Origin: Mucilaginibacter rubeus
GTDB lineage: Bacteria > Bacteroidota > Bacteroidia > Sphingobacteriales > Sphingobacteriaceae
DNA: 64,000 nucleotides
Direction: 5' to 3'
NCBI RefSeq assembly: GCF_003286415.2
Contig: NZ_CP043450.1
Span: 5,828,001 to 5,892,000 of the forward strand
Position 1 is the stretch's first letter, and the number at the start of each line of letters is the position of its first letter. Under the pieces are notes generated by a model. The model ran no database searches. It was not told the DNA's origin and saw nothing but the letters and a program-made list of their open reading frames with translations. Positions 50,062-60,070 of the stretch are shown in pieces. Made by a program: the position numbers and the translations under genes.

Positions 50062-50949
50062 TTATTTGAGCAGACTCAGATCGGCAGCGCCGGTAAATTC
50101 AGTAGATTGCTCGCCCAGCCAGCCCATATTGGCCAGGATGCCGGTTTGCACTTTGATAAAATCGATCCCCTTCAGATTTACCTTATTGCCTTTATCATCC
50201 ATAGCGCTACTGATGTCAATTTTGTCGCCACCGCCAGTGTTATCGGCGTAGCCATAATCAAACGACGCGCTGGTGATGTAAGTAGGATCATCCATATTGA
50301 TGTTACTTGATGGCAGCAGGCTTCCTGTTAAAGTATAGGTATTGGTTTTAAGACCGATAGGATAATAAGCCTGAGAGTGGAACATATTAGTCTGGATTAC
50401 GCCGGTATTACCCTTGTTATCTTTCCATGGCACGCTACAGGTATCACATGCCGGGCGGGTGTAGGTTACCGAATAATTGCGCGTATAACCATCCTTATAA
50501 AAAGCGCTGCCCTTGATCTCGTACCAGGTATCATCAGGCAGGCCGTTGCCATTCTTATCCTGCATCACCCAAATCACTCCTGGCTCGGCAAACTGGGCAA
50601 AGGCGTTACCATAAACAACAAAATCGGTTTTGCCATCAGCATTTAATACAGTATGGTCAAAACCTACAACAATATAGCCTCCCCAACCGCCGAGACTTAC
50701 AAGCCCCTGATCGGTTTTTAGTGTGCCTTTGGCAGCAGTAGTATCACCCAAACCAGTATTAGTAAATTGCCCGGGGGCCGGATTAAAATCAAAAAGTGTG
50801 GTTACATATGCATTACTCGATGCTGTTGTAGGGCGAATAGGCGCTTCCTGCGGACCAGCAGCGGTAACTTTATCTTTTTTACAGGACGCCCAGGCAAAAG
50901 CGCAAAGGACACCCAATAGCAATAATGATTTAAGTTGTTGTTTCTTCAT
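50062..50949 (-). CDS. Lipoprotein of the B12 operon, unknown domain
   Basis: A 295-residue lipoprotein (lipobox FAWASC then KKDK). The rest is beta-rich: LGGWGGYIVVGFDHTVLNAD, TDFVVYGNAFAQFAEPGVIW and VMQDKNGNGLPDDTWYEIKG, a D-x-N-x-N-G-x-x-D calcium-type loop, then PACDTCSVPWKDN. It looks like a jellyroll or concanavalin-type surface protein found beside BtuG genes in Bacteroidota loci. It lies between the two propeller genes (33 and 45 bp gaps) in the riboswitch-controlled operon, so B12 or corrinoid binding is plausible (BtuH-like?), but not shown. Confidence 0.72.
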   Translation of the reverse strand: MKKQQLKSLLLLGVLCAFAWASCKKDKVTAAGPQEAPIRPTTASSNAYVTTLFDFNPAPGQFTNTGLGDTTAAKGTLKTDQGLVSLGGWGGYIVVGFDHTVLNADGKTDFVVYGNAFAQFAEPGVIWVMQDKNGNGLPDDTWYEIKGSAFYKDGYTRNYSVTYTRPACDTCSVPWKDNKGNTGVIQTNMFHSQAYYPIGLKTNTYTLTGSLLPSSNINMDDPTYITSASFDYGYADNTGGGDKIDISSAMDDKGNKVNLKGIDFIKVQTGILANMGWLGEQSTEFTGAADLSLLK

Positions 50950-50982
50950 AAAGATTTGTTTGTATTTGAAATTTGAATTGAA

Positions 50983-52125
50983 TTAGTAAACAAAGGCCAC
51001 GTGGGCGGGGATATCACCTGCCTGGACCTGCCATTTCAGGTGGCCATTTTTGTCGAAGCAATAAAGCGTGCCTGAAGCAACGTAGTTACCCGCATCGGTC
51101 ACAAAAACATCCTTGGTGACTGGGTTAACGGCTATGCCATAAGGAACTACTATTTTTTTATCGGTACCATCGGTAATAAATTTGCTACTCAGCACGGTTT
51201 CGTCCTTAACGTTGAGCATGGTGTAGCTAATGGTATTTTTTTGCTGCGGATAGCTCCATTCGGTGCTGTAGATATAGGCCGTATCATCATCTATCCAAAG
51301 ATTGCTTGCAGCTATATCGAATGTTTTTTTGATAGTGTCTGTTTGGGTATCGATGACAAACAACTTAGAAGGAATGGTATAATAATCGCCGCGCGAGGTA
51401 ACGTAGATATCACCGTATTTATCGGCCTTTAACCTATCCAGGTTGATAGCTACATCTATCCGCTTAAGCTCAGTAAAGGAAGTTAGGTCAATCACCGAAA
51501 CTGTACGCTCATAATCCGGCGGACTATAACCGCCTGAGTTTGCTATGTATAGCTTTTCGCCAACAATGGCCATTTCTTCAGGCTGACGGCCAACGGTAAC
51601 TTTTCGTTCAATCTGTAAACTGGTGGTATCAATTTCGGCAACTATACCATTGGGGGCTTTGGGGTCACCAACCTTACCGAGGTATGCGCTAACATATGCC
51701 TTATTCTTATGAAAGGTTACGTAACGGCAATTGGTAATATCTATCTGGGCCAATTTCTTAGCGGTTTTAACATCCAGTACTTCTACCTTGTTGGAGATGT
51801 TAACAACCACATACATTTTCGAGCCGTATATACCGATATCGTTACCAACATCGCCCAAACCTTTGGTGACCGATGGATTGGCCTCGTTATAAATATTACG
51901 CTTGTAAACGCCGGTACGGAAGTCTACAAAATCCAGCGAAGCCTTATTCATGTTCATATTCCCCTCGTTAAGCAGATACATGCCCTTGATGGTACTTGAG
52001 GGATCGGGTGCAAAGATTGTTTCAACCTGTTCGGGTATTACTTGCGGTGCCTTGCGGCATGATGTCGCAAGCAATACCATAAACAGGGCAACGGGTAGAT
52101 ATAGGGCTGTTTTTAGTTTTTTCAT
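50983..52125 (-). CDS. Surface beta-propeller lipoprotein, BtuG-like
   Basis: A 380-residue lipoprotein (lipobox LLATSC then RKAP). Repeats such as KMYVVVNISNKVEVLDVKTA, YVSAYLGKVGDPKAPNGIVA and KLYIANSGGYSPPDYERTVS are the YVTN/YncE propeller pattern. It is the first gene after the BtuB-like receptor, with only 2 bp between them, as in BtuB-BtuG pairs where the propeller binds cobalamin very tightly and hands it to the receptor. The assignment is from context and fold, not from a measured match. Confidence 0.8.
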   Translation of the reverse strand: MKKLKTALYLPVALFMVLLATSCRKAPQVIPEQVETIFAPDPSSTIKGMYLLNEGNMNMNKASLDFVDFRTGVYKRNIYNEANPSVTKGLGDVGNDIGIYGSKMYVVVNISNKVEVLDVKTAKKLAQIDITNCRYVTFHKNKAYVSAYLGKVGDPKAPNGIVAEIDTTSLQIERKVTVGRQPEEMAIVGEKLYIANSGGYSPPDYERTVSVIDLTSFTELKRIDVAINLDRLKADKYGDIYVTSRGDYYTIPSKLFVIDTQTDTIKKTFDIAASNLWIDDDTAYIYSTEWSYPQQKNTISYTMLNVKDETVLSSKFITDGTDKKIVVPYGIAVNPVTKDVFVTDAGNYVASGTLYCFDKNGHLKWQVQAGDIPAHVAFVY

Positions 52126-52127
52126 GG

Positions 52128-54212
52128 TTAAATATTGTAGCTTATTTTGAAGCGGTAAAAACGACGGGGCATCGGAAAATTGGAAATGATTTCCCTATCC
52201 TGGTTAAGCAGGTTATTTACCTCAATGCCGAACCTTGTTTTATGCTGATATATTTTGGCGAGATAGCCGACTGAAAGATCATGCGTATACCAGGGCGCTA
52301 CAGTATTGTACCCATGATTAGTATCGTCACTCAACTCATTATACCTGAGCCCCGTGTAGATATAGCTGTAATTGAATTGAAACCTGCGGTAATCGGCCCC
52401 CAAAATAAAGGAACCGCTGTGCATAGGTACGTACGGAATATTATAGCGATAGGTGATGCCTCCATCTTTATAAAATGCCTGCTGATATGTATAATTAAGT
52501 CCGGCTGTGATAACCACTTCATCAGCCACATTCCAACCGGATTGTACATTAAGCTCCGCTCCTTTTATATGTACATCACCAACATTGTACATCACCCACC
52601 TGAATAAATTGAGCCCCGGAATAGCTACAATTTTATCGTTTACCTGGTTATAATAAACATCGGCCTGTACCGAAAACTGTTGAAGCAGCCGGTTTTTAAA
52701 CTGACGATTATAAGTAAAACCAACATCGTATTGCTTAGCATATTCGGGCCTAAGCTGAGTGTTGCCAATCAGTGTATAATACAAGTCATTGAAGGTTGGC
52801 AGCCGAAAAATATTTTTATAAAAAGCGCGAAGCATCAGATCACCATTATTCAACACTTGCCATCCAGCTGTTACAGTTGGGGTATAAGCCGTTTTACGCC
52901 CGGCACCTGTGTATTCCTTCACCTTATCATTAACAAAAGTGCCCAGCAAAGACACCTGCAGGTTAAGTCGACCTAACTTGAGCCGGGAAGCCAATGAAAT
53001 CAGCTCGGTATAGCGGGTTGGGTAAGGGAACCGGTATAAATTAGCGTCGAGGTTATTCAATTGAAAATCAGCAGAGAGCGCCACATCCAAAACCGGCAAA
53101 ATACGGTATCGATTAGCTACGGAAGCATAAAGCTCATGTTGATAAAACCGATTATCCAGGAAGCCTGTGGTGGTTACAAACTCAGGATCAAGATAACGCT
53201 CGTAATTATCACTGTATTTAGCAATCGCTTTAAAGCTATAACGGCTACGTGTATTGCTTTCATAATTAGCCTGGATAAACTGATCACGATCCCATTGCCT
53301 TTGCGAATAGTTAAATTTATTGGCTACGATGGCTCCCGGCAAACCACGGTTTGAAATGTAACTATATCCCTTAACCGACCACGCGGCGCTGTCGGCCGTA
53401 CTTCCCCTAAGCCCCGCCTCTATCCGGTAAGCTTCGATATCTCCATTGTTGCGTACCGCCGTTGTATCATAAACACCGTTGGTATACCTGAATTTATAGT
53501 GACCATTTGATTGGATATATTCGGCGCTAACGGTACTGTTTATTTTATCGCTTAACTTCTGCTGCCAGAGTATTGATGGGTTCACTAACCCCATCGAGCC
53601 GGTTTTATAATTAAGGCGGATGTGTGTATGTTCGCCCGGCTCAAATTTAGGTTTGGCTGATTGTAAGTATATAGTGCTTGCTGCCGAAAATGATTTGGCA
53701 GATTGAAAAATCTCGCTTCGCTGGCCATTATAAAGATCAACCTCTTCAATGTTATCTAACGAGAATCGGCCGAGATCAACCTGCCCGTTTTGCGCATTGC
53801 CCAATTGTATGCCATCATAAAATACAGCAACATGATTGGTACCCAAACTGCGTACATTAACCGTTTTTAAGCCGCCAACTCCTCCATAATCTTTAAGCTG
53901 TACGCCTGTAAAAAAGCGCAAGGCATCAGCCACCGAAAAACTGTTGAGGCGCTGCAATTGTTCGCCTTTTAATACTTGTACCGGCGTTGGCGAGGTATTG
54001 CGAAGATCCGTTTTGGCAGCGCGAATATCTACCTGATTAAGATGCCTGATCCTGGTAGAATCTGTTTGGGTAGTATCTTTCTTATGAACCGGGGATTGCG
54101 CTGAAACCTGTAAGCAACAGCAAGCAGTTGTTATCCCAAAGGAAACAAACCACAGAAAACCTTTAATACAGCCATTACGCGTTGCGAACGTATGGCGCAC
54201 AGTTAATTTCAT
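52128..54212 (-). CDS. btuB: BtuB-like TonB-dependent vitamin B12 receptor
   Basis: A 694-residue outer-membrane receptor with an N-terminal signal region (hydrophobic at about 17-38), plug motifs TPVQVLKGEQLQRLNSFSVA and DALRFFTGVQLKDYGGVGGL, VDIRAAKTDL as the TonB box area, and a barrel ending in FKISYNI. Size (BtuB class) and, decisively, its position about 120 bp below a cobalamin riboswitch mark it as the B12 importer. It is the first gene of a four-gene operon with three surface lipoproteins. Confidence 0.88.
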   Translation of the reverse strand: MKLTVRHTFATRNGCIKGFLWFVSFGITTACCCLQVSAQSPVHKKDTTQTDSTRIRHLNQVDIRAAKTDLRNTSPTPVQVLKGEQLQRLNSFSVADALRFFTGVQLKDYGGVGGLKTVNVRSLGTNHVAVFYDGIQLGNAQNGQVDLGRFSLDNIEEVDLYNGQRSEIFQSAKSFSAASTIYLQSAKPKFEPGEHTHIRLNYKTGSMGLVNPSILWQQKLSDKINSTVSAEYIQSNGHYKFRYTNGVYDTTAVRNNGDIEAYRIEAGLRGSTADSAAWSVKGYSYISNRGLPGAIVANKFNYSQRQWDRDQFIQANYESNTRSRYSFKAIAKYSDNYERYLDPEFVTTTGFLDNRFYQHELYASVANRYRILPVLDVALSADFQLNNLDANLYRFPYPTRYTELISLASRLKLGRLNLQVSLLGTFVNDKVKEYTGAGRKTAYTPTVTAGWQVLNNGDLMLRAFYKNIFRLPTFNDLYYTLIGNTQLRPEYAKQYDVGFTYNRQFKNRLLQQFSVQADVYYNQVNDKIVAIPGLNLFRWVMYNVGDVHIKGAELNVQSGWNVADEVVITAGLNYTYQQAFYKDGGITYRYNIPYVPMHSGSFILGADYRRFQFNYSYIYTGLRYNELSDDTNHGYNTVAPWYTHDLSVGYLAKIYQHKTRFGIEVNNLLNQDREIISNFPMPRRFYRFKISYNI

Positions 54213-54328
54213 GAGTGTTGTGGGTTAAAAAAACCTCACAGCAAACAGAACGAATTACAAAAAATGAAATACACGAAAGGTATCCTCATTCCAGCTTCAA
54301 TCCCCGAAAGCTATGAATTAATATGTGC

Positions 54329-54500
54329 TGGTGGCAGGTCTTCTGACTTACTCCCCCCGGCCCTGTCTTCCCGCCAGTCAAACGACTAACAGTGACAATA
54401 AGAATGGGCTTCGGCGTTATGGAGCTTACAGCTGCGGGACAGTCCCGGATTTACACCGGGTTCCCTTTTAATCACGGGCGTTAATTATCCGTGAACCAAA
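54329..54500 (-). promoter_or_regulatory. Cobalamin (adenosylcobalamin) riboswitch
   Basis: Reading the minus strand, the leader contains the conserved core GGGAACCCGGTG, AATCCGGGACTGTCCCGCAG, CTGTAAGC, and the B12 box AAGTCAGAAGACCTGCC (54333-54349). These are all the hallmarks of the cobalamin riboswitch. It lies before the BtuB-like gene and would shut off the operon when coenzyme B12 is plentiful. The expression platform next to the btuB start (about 54213-54328) was not resolved. Confidence 0.96.
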
Positions 54501-54507
54501 AGCGAGG

Positions 54508-54539
54508 CAAATTTATGTATTAAAAGTTTAATTAATCAA
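54508..54539 (-). promoter_or_regulatory. Promoter of the B12 operon
   Basis: On the minus strand TTG (54537-54539) is followed after 21 bp by TAAATTTG (54508-54515), a perfect TAnnTTTG box. Transcription would start near 54500, at the 5' edge of the riboswitch. Confidence 0.6.
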
Positions 54540-54686
54540 GTGATAGTTTGTAAAACAAATAATACACCGCTAATGAGATAAATAAAACCAAGAGGCAGTG
54601 TCATGCACTGGTGAGTATAATCATTAATTGGCCCGGCCATGTTTTTTTCGCCCCAATTTATCTGCTAAAAAAAGTTTAGATTTAAA

Positions 54687-54718
54687 TTTTATGTTAATTA
54701 CCTAAAATCATATATTTG
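54687..54718 (+). promoter_or_regulatory. Probable tRNA-Ala promoter
   Basis: TATATTTG at 54711-54718 is a perfect -7 box placed 12 bp before the tRNA. The -33 element is weak (TTTT at 54687-54690, spacing 20). Confidence 0.5.
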
Positions 54719-54729
54719 CAGCCCACCAC

Positions 54730-54803
<74 letters not shown>

Positions 54804-54815
54804 CACTGAAAAATC

Positions 54816-54847
54816 AAGGCTTTACGAAAACTCGTAGAGCCTTTTTT
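54816..54847 (+). terminator. Intrinsic terminator after tRNA-Ala
   Basis: AAGGCTTTACGA pairs with TCGTAGAGCCTT (one wobble) around AAAC, followed by TTTT. Confidence 0.85.
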
Positions 54848-54952
54848 GTTACTCGGCAATCCAGTCATCCAGGTCTTTAAAACAAAAAAGGGAATGAGCA
54901 ATAAACTCATCCCCTTTTATAATTAGAACAGATTATTTAATCTGCTCCTGAA

Positions 54953-56869
54953 TTAGTGTTTAGCCCACCAAAGCGGTGTCAACACAACATCGGCGCCGCC
55001 AAGGGCGGATACTGCCTGGTTGTAACCAGTGATATTACTGTTGCTCAGGGTTGATGGATATTTCAAACGCTGAGGGAAGAACTTAACGCTGCTGGTCATA
55101 TAATTTCCGCTGGTTAAAGCAGGAAGGTCTGGCATGATATCTTCAACGGCAGGATTTTCAAAGAATGGCAATCCAAGTCTTCTGTGATCGTTCCAGGTCT
55201 CCAATGGTAACCACGGCAACTGCGCCAGGTATTTCTGGGTGATGATTTTGGTCAGCTGATCGTTCCTTACGGTACCTGATTTATAAAGATCATTTTTAGG
55301 GTAGTTAATAGCTACAGTTCCTGCCGCACCGGTCAAACCATCTTCATAGTTCATAGTATGTGACGCAGCCGGCTCAGTGGTATGTCCCCAATTAACCGAG
55401 GTACCAACCCTGTTATAATCGGTTGAAGCAAGGTATGTGGCTAAATTTGCTGTAGTACCAAAGTATTCAAAGCTTTTTGCAATACCGGTTTCATAAGCCG
55501 TTTTGCCGTCAACAGGTACTGTCCAGCCACGTACTGCAGCTTCTGCTAAAAGGAAATAAGTTTCCCACGGACCAAAAAATACACGTTTGTTATCACCATT
55601 CCTGTATACCAGGTTTAACAGCGGCTTAAAGCCGTTGGTAGTTATCGCATCATTCATAGATGCTTTAGCTCCCCAGTTACCATCAGCCTTGGTATTCCAG
55701 GTATTGGTTGAAGTAAGCGTTTTAACTACTTTACCAGATGCATCCTTCAAATCCTCTTGTGTTGCAGTAAAGGCTCCGCCAATAGCCGGGTAATTAGGAT
55801 CGGTAATGTTGCCCGGGATACTGAATATTTTGTAAGCACGAGGGTCGATGGTGTTTGGCAAACCGTTAAACCAATATCCGGCAGCCGGGTCATTGGTCTT
55901 GGTTGCAAACTGATCGAAGAAGCGCTGTCCCATCCAATCGGCAGGTTTAATAGCCGAAGCGAACGAAGCGTCCAGCTGATCGGCAGATTTAACACTACCT
56001 AAACCAAATACCAGGTTGTTATAGGTTGCGGACATAGGCAGGCCCATCCATGATGATTCTTTCCTGAACACACTGGCCAGCGGGTCCCATCCGTGCGATT
56101 CCTGCACACTGAAGGTCTGGGAAGCATCGGTAATGAAATCATTGGTAGCAGCGGCGGCTTCAAATTCTGCTTTAGCTTTAGCTGGATCAACTTCAGACAA
56201 ACGCATAGCTAAACGCATACGCATAGCGTTGGCATATTTACGCCATTTAGCATAATCGTATTTATATGCAGGATCTTCGTTAGTTACATTTGCAGGGTTT
56301 ACTATTGATAGATCAAGTTTAGCGCTTGCATCTTTTAACTCATCAAGTAAAAAATAATAAACTGTCTTAACATCCTTAAACTCCGGATTTACCCCCTGAA
56401 AACCATCAACCGGCATCGGGCCAAAGCTGTCAGAAAACTCGCTCATTAAATAAGCTCTCCAGATCCTTGCAACCTGGATCAGGTTTTTAGTGTAAGCCTT
56501 AGAGGTTCCTTTAGTTATCTGATCATTACCAATTTGGATTGCACTATTTGCGGCATTCATCCATTGTGATGATTGCCTGTAGTATTCAGATGTCCAATCG
56601 TCGCTGTATGAACCGCGCGAAAATGTTTCACCATCCTCATCCTGCAAACCGTGACCACCAACTATCCAGTATAAAATAAATACACGTTCGGATAATCCGG
56701 GATCCTGCTGCGCGCCTATGATCGAATTATTGATAAAATATTCGGTTTGTACCTGATCACCGCTTGCTTTGAGCGGATCGGTGTTAAGATCATCAAATTT
56801 TTTGCACGATGACGCGGCAAGCACAGCAGCTGCAATCATCAGGCTTGATTTTTTTAATATCGTTTTCAT
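54953..56869 (-). CDS. SusD/RagB-like nutrient-binding lipoprotein
   Basis: A 638-residue lipoprotein (lipobox VLAASSC then KKFDDLNTDP; this start is typical of SusD-like proteins). The helical TPR-like core includes FILYWIVGGHGLQDEDGETF, ARIWRAYLMSEFSDSFGPMP, PAYKYDYAKWRKYANAMRMR, and the C-terminal QKYLAQLPWLPLETWNDHRR. SusD proteins sit on the SusC barrel as a lid and catch glycans or peptides. It directly follows the SusC gene (31 bp). No glycan-degrading enzyme is next to it, so the substrate is open. Confidence 0.92.
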   Translation of the reverse strand: MKTILKKSSLMIAAAVLAASSCKKFDDLNTDPLKASGDQVQTEYFINNSIIGAQQDPGLSERVFILYWIVGGHGLQDEDGETFSRGSYSDDWTSEYYRQSSQWMNAANSAIQIGNDQITKGTSKAYTKNLIQVARIWRAYLMSEFSDSFGPMPVDGFQGVNPEFKDVKTVYYFLLDELKDASAKLDLSIVNPANVTNEDPAYKYDYAKWRKYANAMRMRLAMRLSEVDPAKAKAEFEAAAATNDFITDASQTFSVQESHGWDPLASVFRKESSWMGLPMSATYNNLVFGLGSVKSADQLDASFASAIKPADWMGQRFFDQFATKTNDPAAGYWFNGLPNTIDPRAYKIFSIPGNITDPNYPAIGGAFTATQEDLKDASGKVVKTLTSTNTWNTKADGNWGAKASMNDAITTNGFKPLLNLVYRNGDNKRVFFGPWETYFLLAEAAVRGWTVPVDGKTAYETGIAKSFEYFGTTANLATYLASTDYNRVGTSVNWGHTTEPAASHTMNYEDGLTGAAGTVAINYPKNDLYKSGTVRNDQLTKIITQKYLAQLPWLPLETWNDHRRLGLPFFENPAVEDIMPDLPALTSGNYMTSSVKFFPQRLKYPSTLSNSNITGYNQAVSALGGADVVLTPLWWAKH

Positions 56870-56900
56870 ATTTTGTTATGAATTATTCTTACCTGTTAAA

Positions 56901-59900
56901 TTAAAAACCTACCGTTAAATTGAATAGAATGGTACGGGTTGTAGGGAAACTGCCGTTTTCGAAACCGGTTGCATTAGTACCTGTTGCGTATGACGACTCA
57001 GGGTCCATGCCGTTCATATGACTTGAAATAAGCCATACGTTGTTGGCAGATACACCTACTCTTGCCCTTTGCATACCGATGCTATGTGCAAATTTTTGCG
57101 GCAGGTTATAGTTTAATTGCACGTTTCTGAGGCGGATATTAGATGCATCATAAAGGTTAGCTTCAGATACACCCATGTTACCATGACCCGCTACTACAGC
57201 CCAGTAGTTTTGCGCAGAAGCCTTAACAGTATTTTTTTCGTACTGATTGGTAGTTGGATTTAGCACAACACCATCAACCAGCATTTCTGGCCTGTCGCCG
57301 TTTATAACTGTTTTATTAGATGTACCGGTAGCTTCCATGTGTGCTATTGTTCCTGAAAAAATCTGACCACCAAAACGGGCATCTACCAGGAATGAAAGAT
57401 CAAAATTTTTGTATGAGAAGGTGTTGGTAACGCCCAATAAGCTTGATGCCTGCTGATTGCCTAATTTGGTTTTTACCGGATCTACCTGTGGTAAGCCGTT
57501 AGCGTCCAATAATAATTGGCCATTATACGGGCTGCTTGCATCTTTTACCCTCAATAAACGCGAGCCAATTATTTCGCCGTAAAGCTGCCCGGTTTGAGCA
57601 ACCACAGACAAATCATCAAAACCACCCAAAGCATACTGAGTAACGTCCGAAGTAAGAGATTTAATGGTATTTCTGTTGATAGAAAAATTGACAGTGGTAT
57701 TCCAATTGAAACCCTGACCGGTAAGGATCTTTCCGTCAACCATTAACTCCAAACCTTTATTTTGGATATCACCGGCGTTGATTTTCCTGGCTGTGTAACC
57801 ACTTAAACCATCCATAGGCAGGTTAATTAACTGCCTTGTAGCGTTTGATTTGTATAAGGCAAAGTCAAAACCTAAACGGCTGTTAAAGAAGCGCATTTCC
57901 AAACCGGCCTCATATGATTTGATCAGCTCGCTACGTACGTTAGGATCAAAAAGCACATCACCGCGACTTGCGGTTGTATTTCCGTTAGGGTCTTTACCAA
58001 TGGTATAAACATTATATAACTGGTAAGGATCCATGTCATTACCTACAGAGGCAAACGATCCCCTGATTTTACCATAGGTTAACCAAGAAGGTAAAGTACT
58101 ACCATTTTTAGTCATCAACTCGGTAAACAGGAACGAGGTACTAACTGACGGGTAGAAATAAGAACGGTTAGCAGCATTTAATACCGATGACCAGTCGTTT
58201 CTGAATGTTCCGTCAAGAAAGAAATATCCATCATAATTTAAACCTAACGAACCGTAAACTGAATAAATATCGTGATTTGCCACACTTTGGTTAACAGTAG
58301 GGTTGGTTGTACCGTTATTGATTGAAAATAAGTTAGGAACCTGCAGTGGGTTTGCATTTGCACTTAATGAAGATGCCTGACGGTTCATCAAGTTACCACC
58401 CAATGTAGCGGTACCTCCCCATTTGCCAAAAATGTTATCTTTCTTTGCTGTTAATAAACCGCTGTAGTTAGTTTCGGTAAAGTTACTTTTGCCTAAGCCG
58501 TAAGAGCCGGTTGATGTTGGTGTAATACCTGCATAGGTACGGCTTTCGGTATTAGTAGTATAAGTATCAGCACCGCCTTTTAACTCAGCATTTAACCAGC
58601 TGTTGAATTGGTATTTGATAGACGCATTGAGTAAAAACCTGTTCCTGATATCCTGGTTAAGGTTATACTTCGCGGCCCAGTATGGGTTGATCTCGTTGTT
58701 TTGACGCCACCAGATCATATTACCGGCGTTATCAGTACGACCTTTAAAATCTCTTACATCAATAGATGTTGGCAATAATGATAATGCATTAAAGGTATTG
58801 CTATTGTTTGCACCTCCCTGCGGGCGGTTAAGGGCAGTAGCGTTAATATATTGCACTTTGGTATCAACAGTCCATTTATCGCCTTCACCAAATTTACTTA
58901 CGGTACGGCCTGTTAAGTTGTTCCTGATCAGCTTGGCACCGGGGATAATGCTTTTATCATCAAGCCTGTTGTATGAAGTATAAACAGATGTTGATTTGTA
59001 CTGCTGCTGGAACGAGATGCTTTGGTTTGAGCTTAAGCCTTTAGCAAAATAGTTTGCAATGTTATCATAGGTATGCAAAGGAGCAGTTGTACCGTCCCAT
59101 TTTTTCACATCCTGTCCGGTTGCCTTAGGGCCCCAGCTGCTGGCTACTGTACTTGAATAAGCATTGTTGTTGCCCTGGCCAAAATCCTGTTGTAAACCCG
59201 GACGTGCAAAAATGCTTTCGACACCTATTGATGATGAAATGGTAATGCCCAGGCCTTTTTGTGCTTTACCTGTTTTGGTGGTGATCAAAATGGCACCGTT
59301 ACCTGCCCTTGAACCATACAAAGCCGCTGCCGAAGGGCCTTTCAAAACGCTCATGCTTTCAATATCCTCAGCATTGATATCCGACAAACCGTTACCCATA
59401 TCCAGCGACGGGTTGTAGTAATCATTATTTGTCGCACCTGTAAAGTTATCCAACGGAACACCATCAACTACAATCAGCGGTTGGTTTGAACCCGTTAAAG
59501 AGTTGTTACCACGCAATGTAATTTTTGACGAACCACCCGGACCGTTACCTGAACGGGTAATTTGTAAACCGGCAACTTTACCTGATAATGCGTTTACAAA
59601 GTTGGATTCTTTTGTGGCAGCTAAAGTTTCACCTTTAACTTCCTGAACGGCATAACCCAGGGATTTTTTCTCTCTTTTGATACCAAGTGCCGTTACTACA
59701 ACTTCGGTAAGCGCGTTTTCTTTTTCGTCAAGCGTAACATTAATTGCGGCCTGTGTGCCTACAGTAACTTCTGCTGATTTGAAACCGATGAATGAAAAAG
59801 TAAGTACCGCGCCTTGCTTAACTCTAATACTGTACTTACCATCGGCATTGGTGGTTGTTCCGTTAGAGGTGCCTTTTTCGGCAACACTTACACCGGGTAA

Positions 59901-60014
59901 TACCTGGCCGGATTTCTCAGTTACTGTCCCTGTAACTGTTTTTTGTGCATACGCTGTCATTGTGATCACACTAAACAACAAGAAAGCGAAACACCTTAAG
60001 TAGATTTGTCTCAT
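56901..60014 (-). CDS. SusC/RagA-type TonB-linked outer-membrane protein
   Basis: A 1037-residue protein with a signal peptide, a carboxypeptidase-like regulatory domain (KTVTGTVTEKSGQVLPGVSV, about 24-100), a TonB/plug region (LGIKREKKSLGYAVQEVKGE, VVDGVPLDNFTGATNNDYYN, SMSVLKGPSAAALYGSRAGN) and a long barrel. It imports oligomers captured by the SusD partner. Residues SKITLRGNNSLTGSNQPLIV are the standard SusC plug signature. A ROK regulator gene lies 56 bp upstream on the same strand. Confidence 0.95.
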   Translation of the reverse strand: MRQIYLRCFAFLLFSVITMTAYAQKTVTGTVTEKSGQVLPGVSVAEKGTSNGTTTNADGKYSIRVKQGAVLTFSFIGFKSAEVTVGTQAAINVTLDEKENALTEVVVTALGIKREKKSLGYAVQEVKGETLAATKESNFVNALSGKVAGLQITRSGNGPGGSSKITLRGNNSLTGSNQPLIVVDGVPLDNFTGATNNDYYNPSLDMGNGLSDINAEDIESMSVLKGPSAAALYGSRAGNGAILITTKTGKAQKGLGITISSSIGVESIFARPGLQQDFGQGNNNAYSSTVASSWGPKATGQDVKKWDGTTAPLHTYDNIANYFAKGLSSNQSISFQQQYKSTSVYTSYNRLDDKSIIPGAKLIRNNLTGRTVSKFGEGDKWTVDTKVQYINATALNRPQGGANNSNTFNALSLLPTSIDVRDFKGRTDNAGNMIWWRQNNEINPYWAAKYNLNQDIRNRFLLNASIKYQFNSWLNAELKGGADTYTTNTESRTYAGITPTSTGSYGLGKSNFTETNYSGLLTAKKDNIFGKWGGTATLGGNLMNRQASSLSANANPLQVPNLFSINNGTTNPTVNQSVANHDIYSVYGSLGLNYDGYFFLDGTFRNDWSSVLNAANRSYFYPSVSTSFLFTELMTKNGSTLPSWLTYGKIRGSFASVGNDMDPYQLYNVYTIGKDPNGNTTASRGDVLFDPNVRSELIKSYEAGLEMRFFNSRLGFDFALYKSNATRQLINLPMDGLSGYTARKINAGDIQNKGLELMVDGKILTGQGFNWNTTVNFSINRNTIKSLTSDVTQYALGGFDDLSVVAQTGQLYGEIIGSRLLRVKDASSPYNGQLLLDANGLPQVDPVKTKLGNQQASSLLGVTNTFSYKNFDLSFLVDARFGGQIFSGTIAHMEATGTSNKTVINGDRPEMLVDGVVLNPTTNQYEKNTVKASAQNYWAVVAGHGNMGVSEANLYDASNIRLRNVQLNYNLPQKFAHSIGMQRARVGVSANNVWLISSHMNGMDPESSYATGTNATGFENGSFPTTRTILFNLTVGF

Positions 60015-60070
60015 TTGTTTTGTTTTAAGTATAGAAATTGTGTTGGTTTATTTTGATTTTGTTGTAAATC

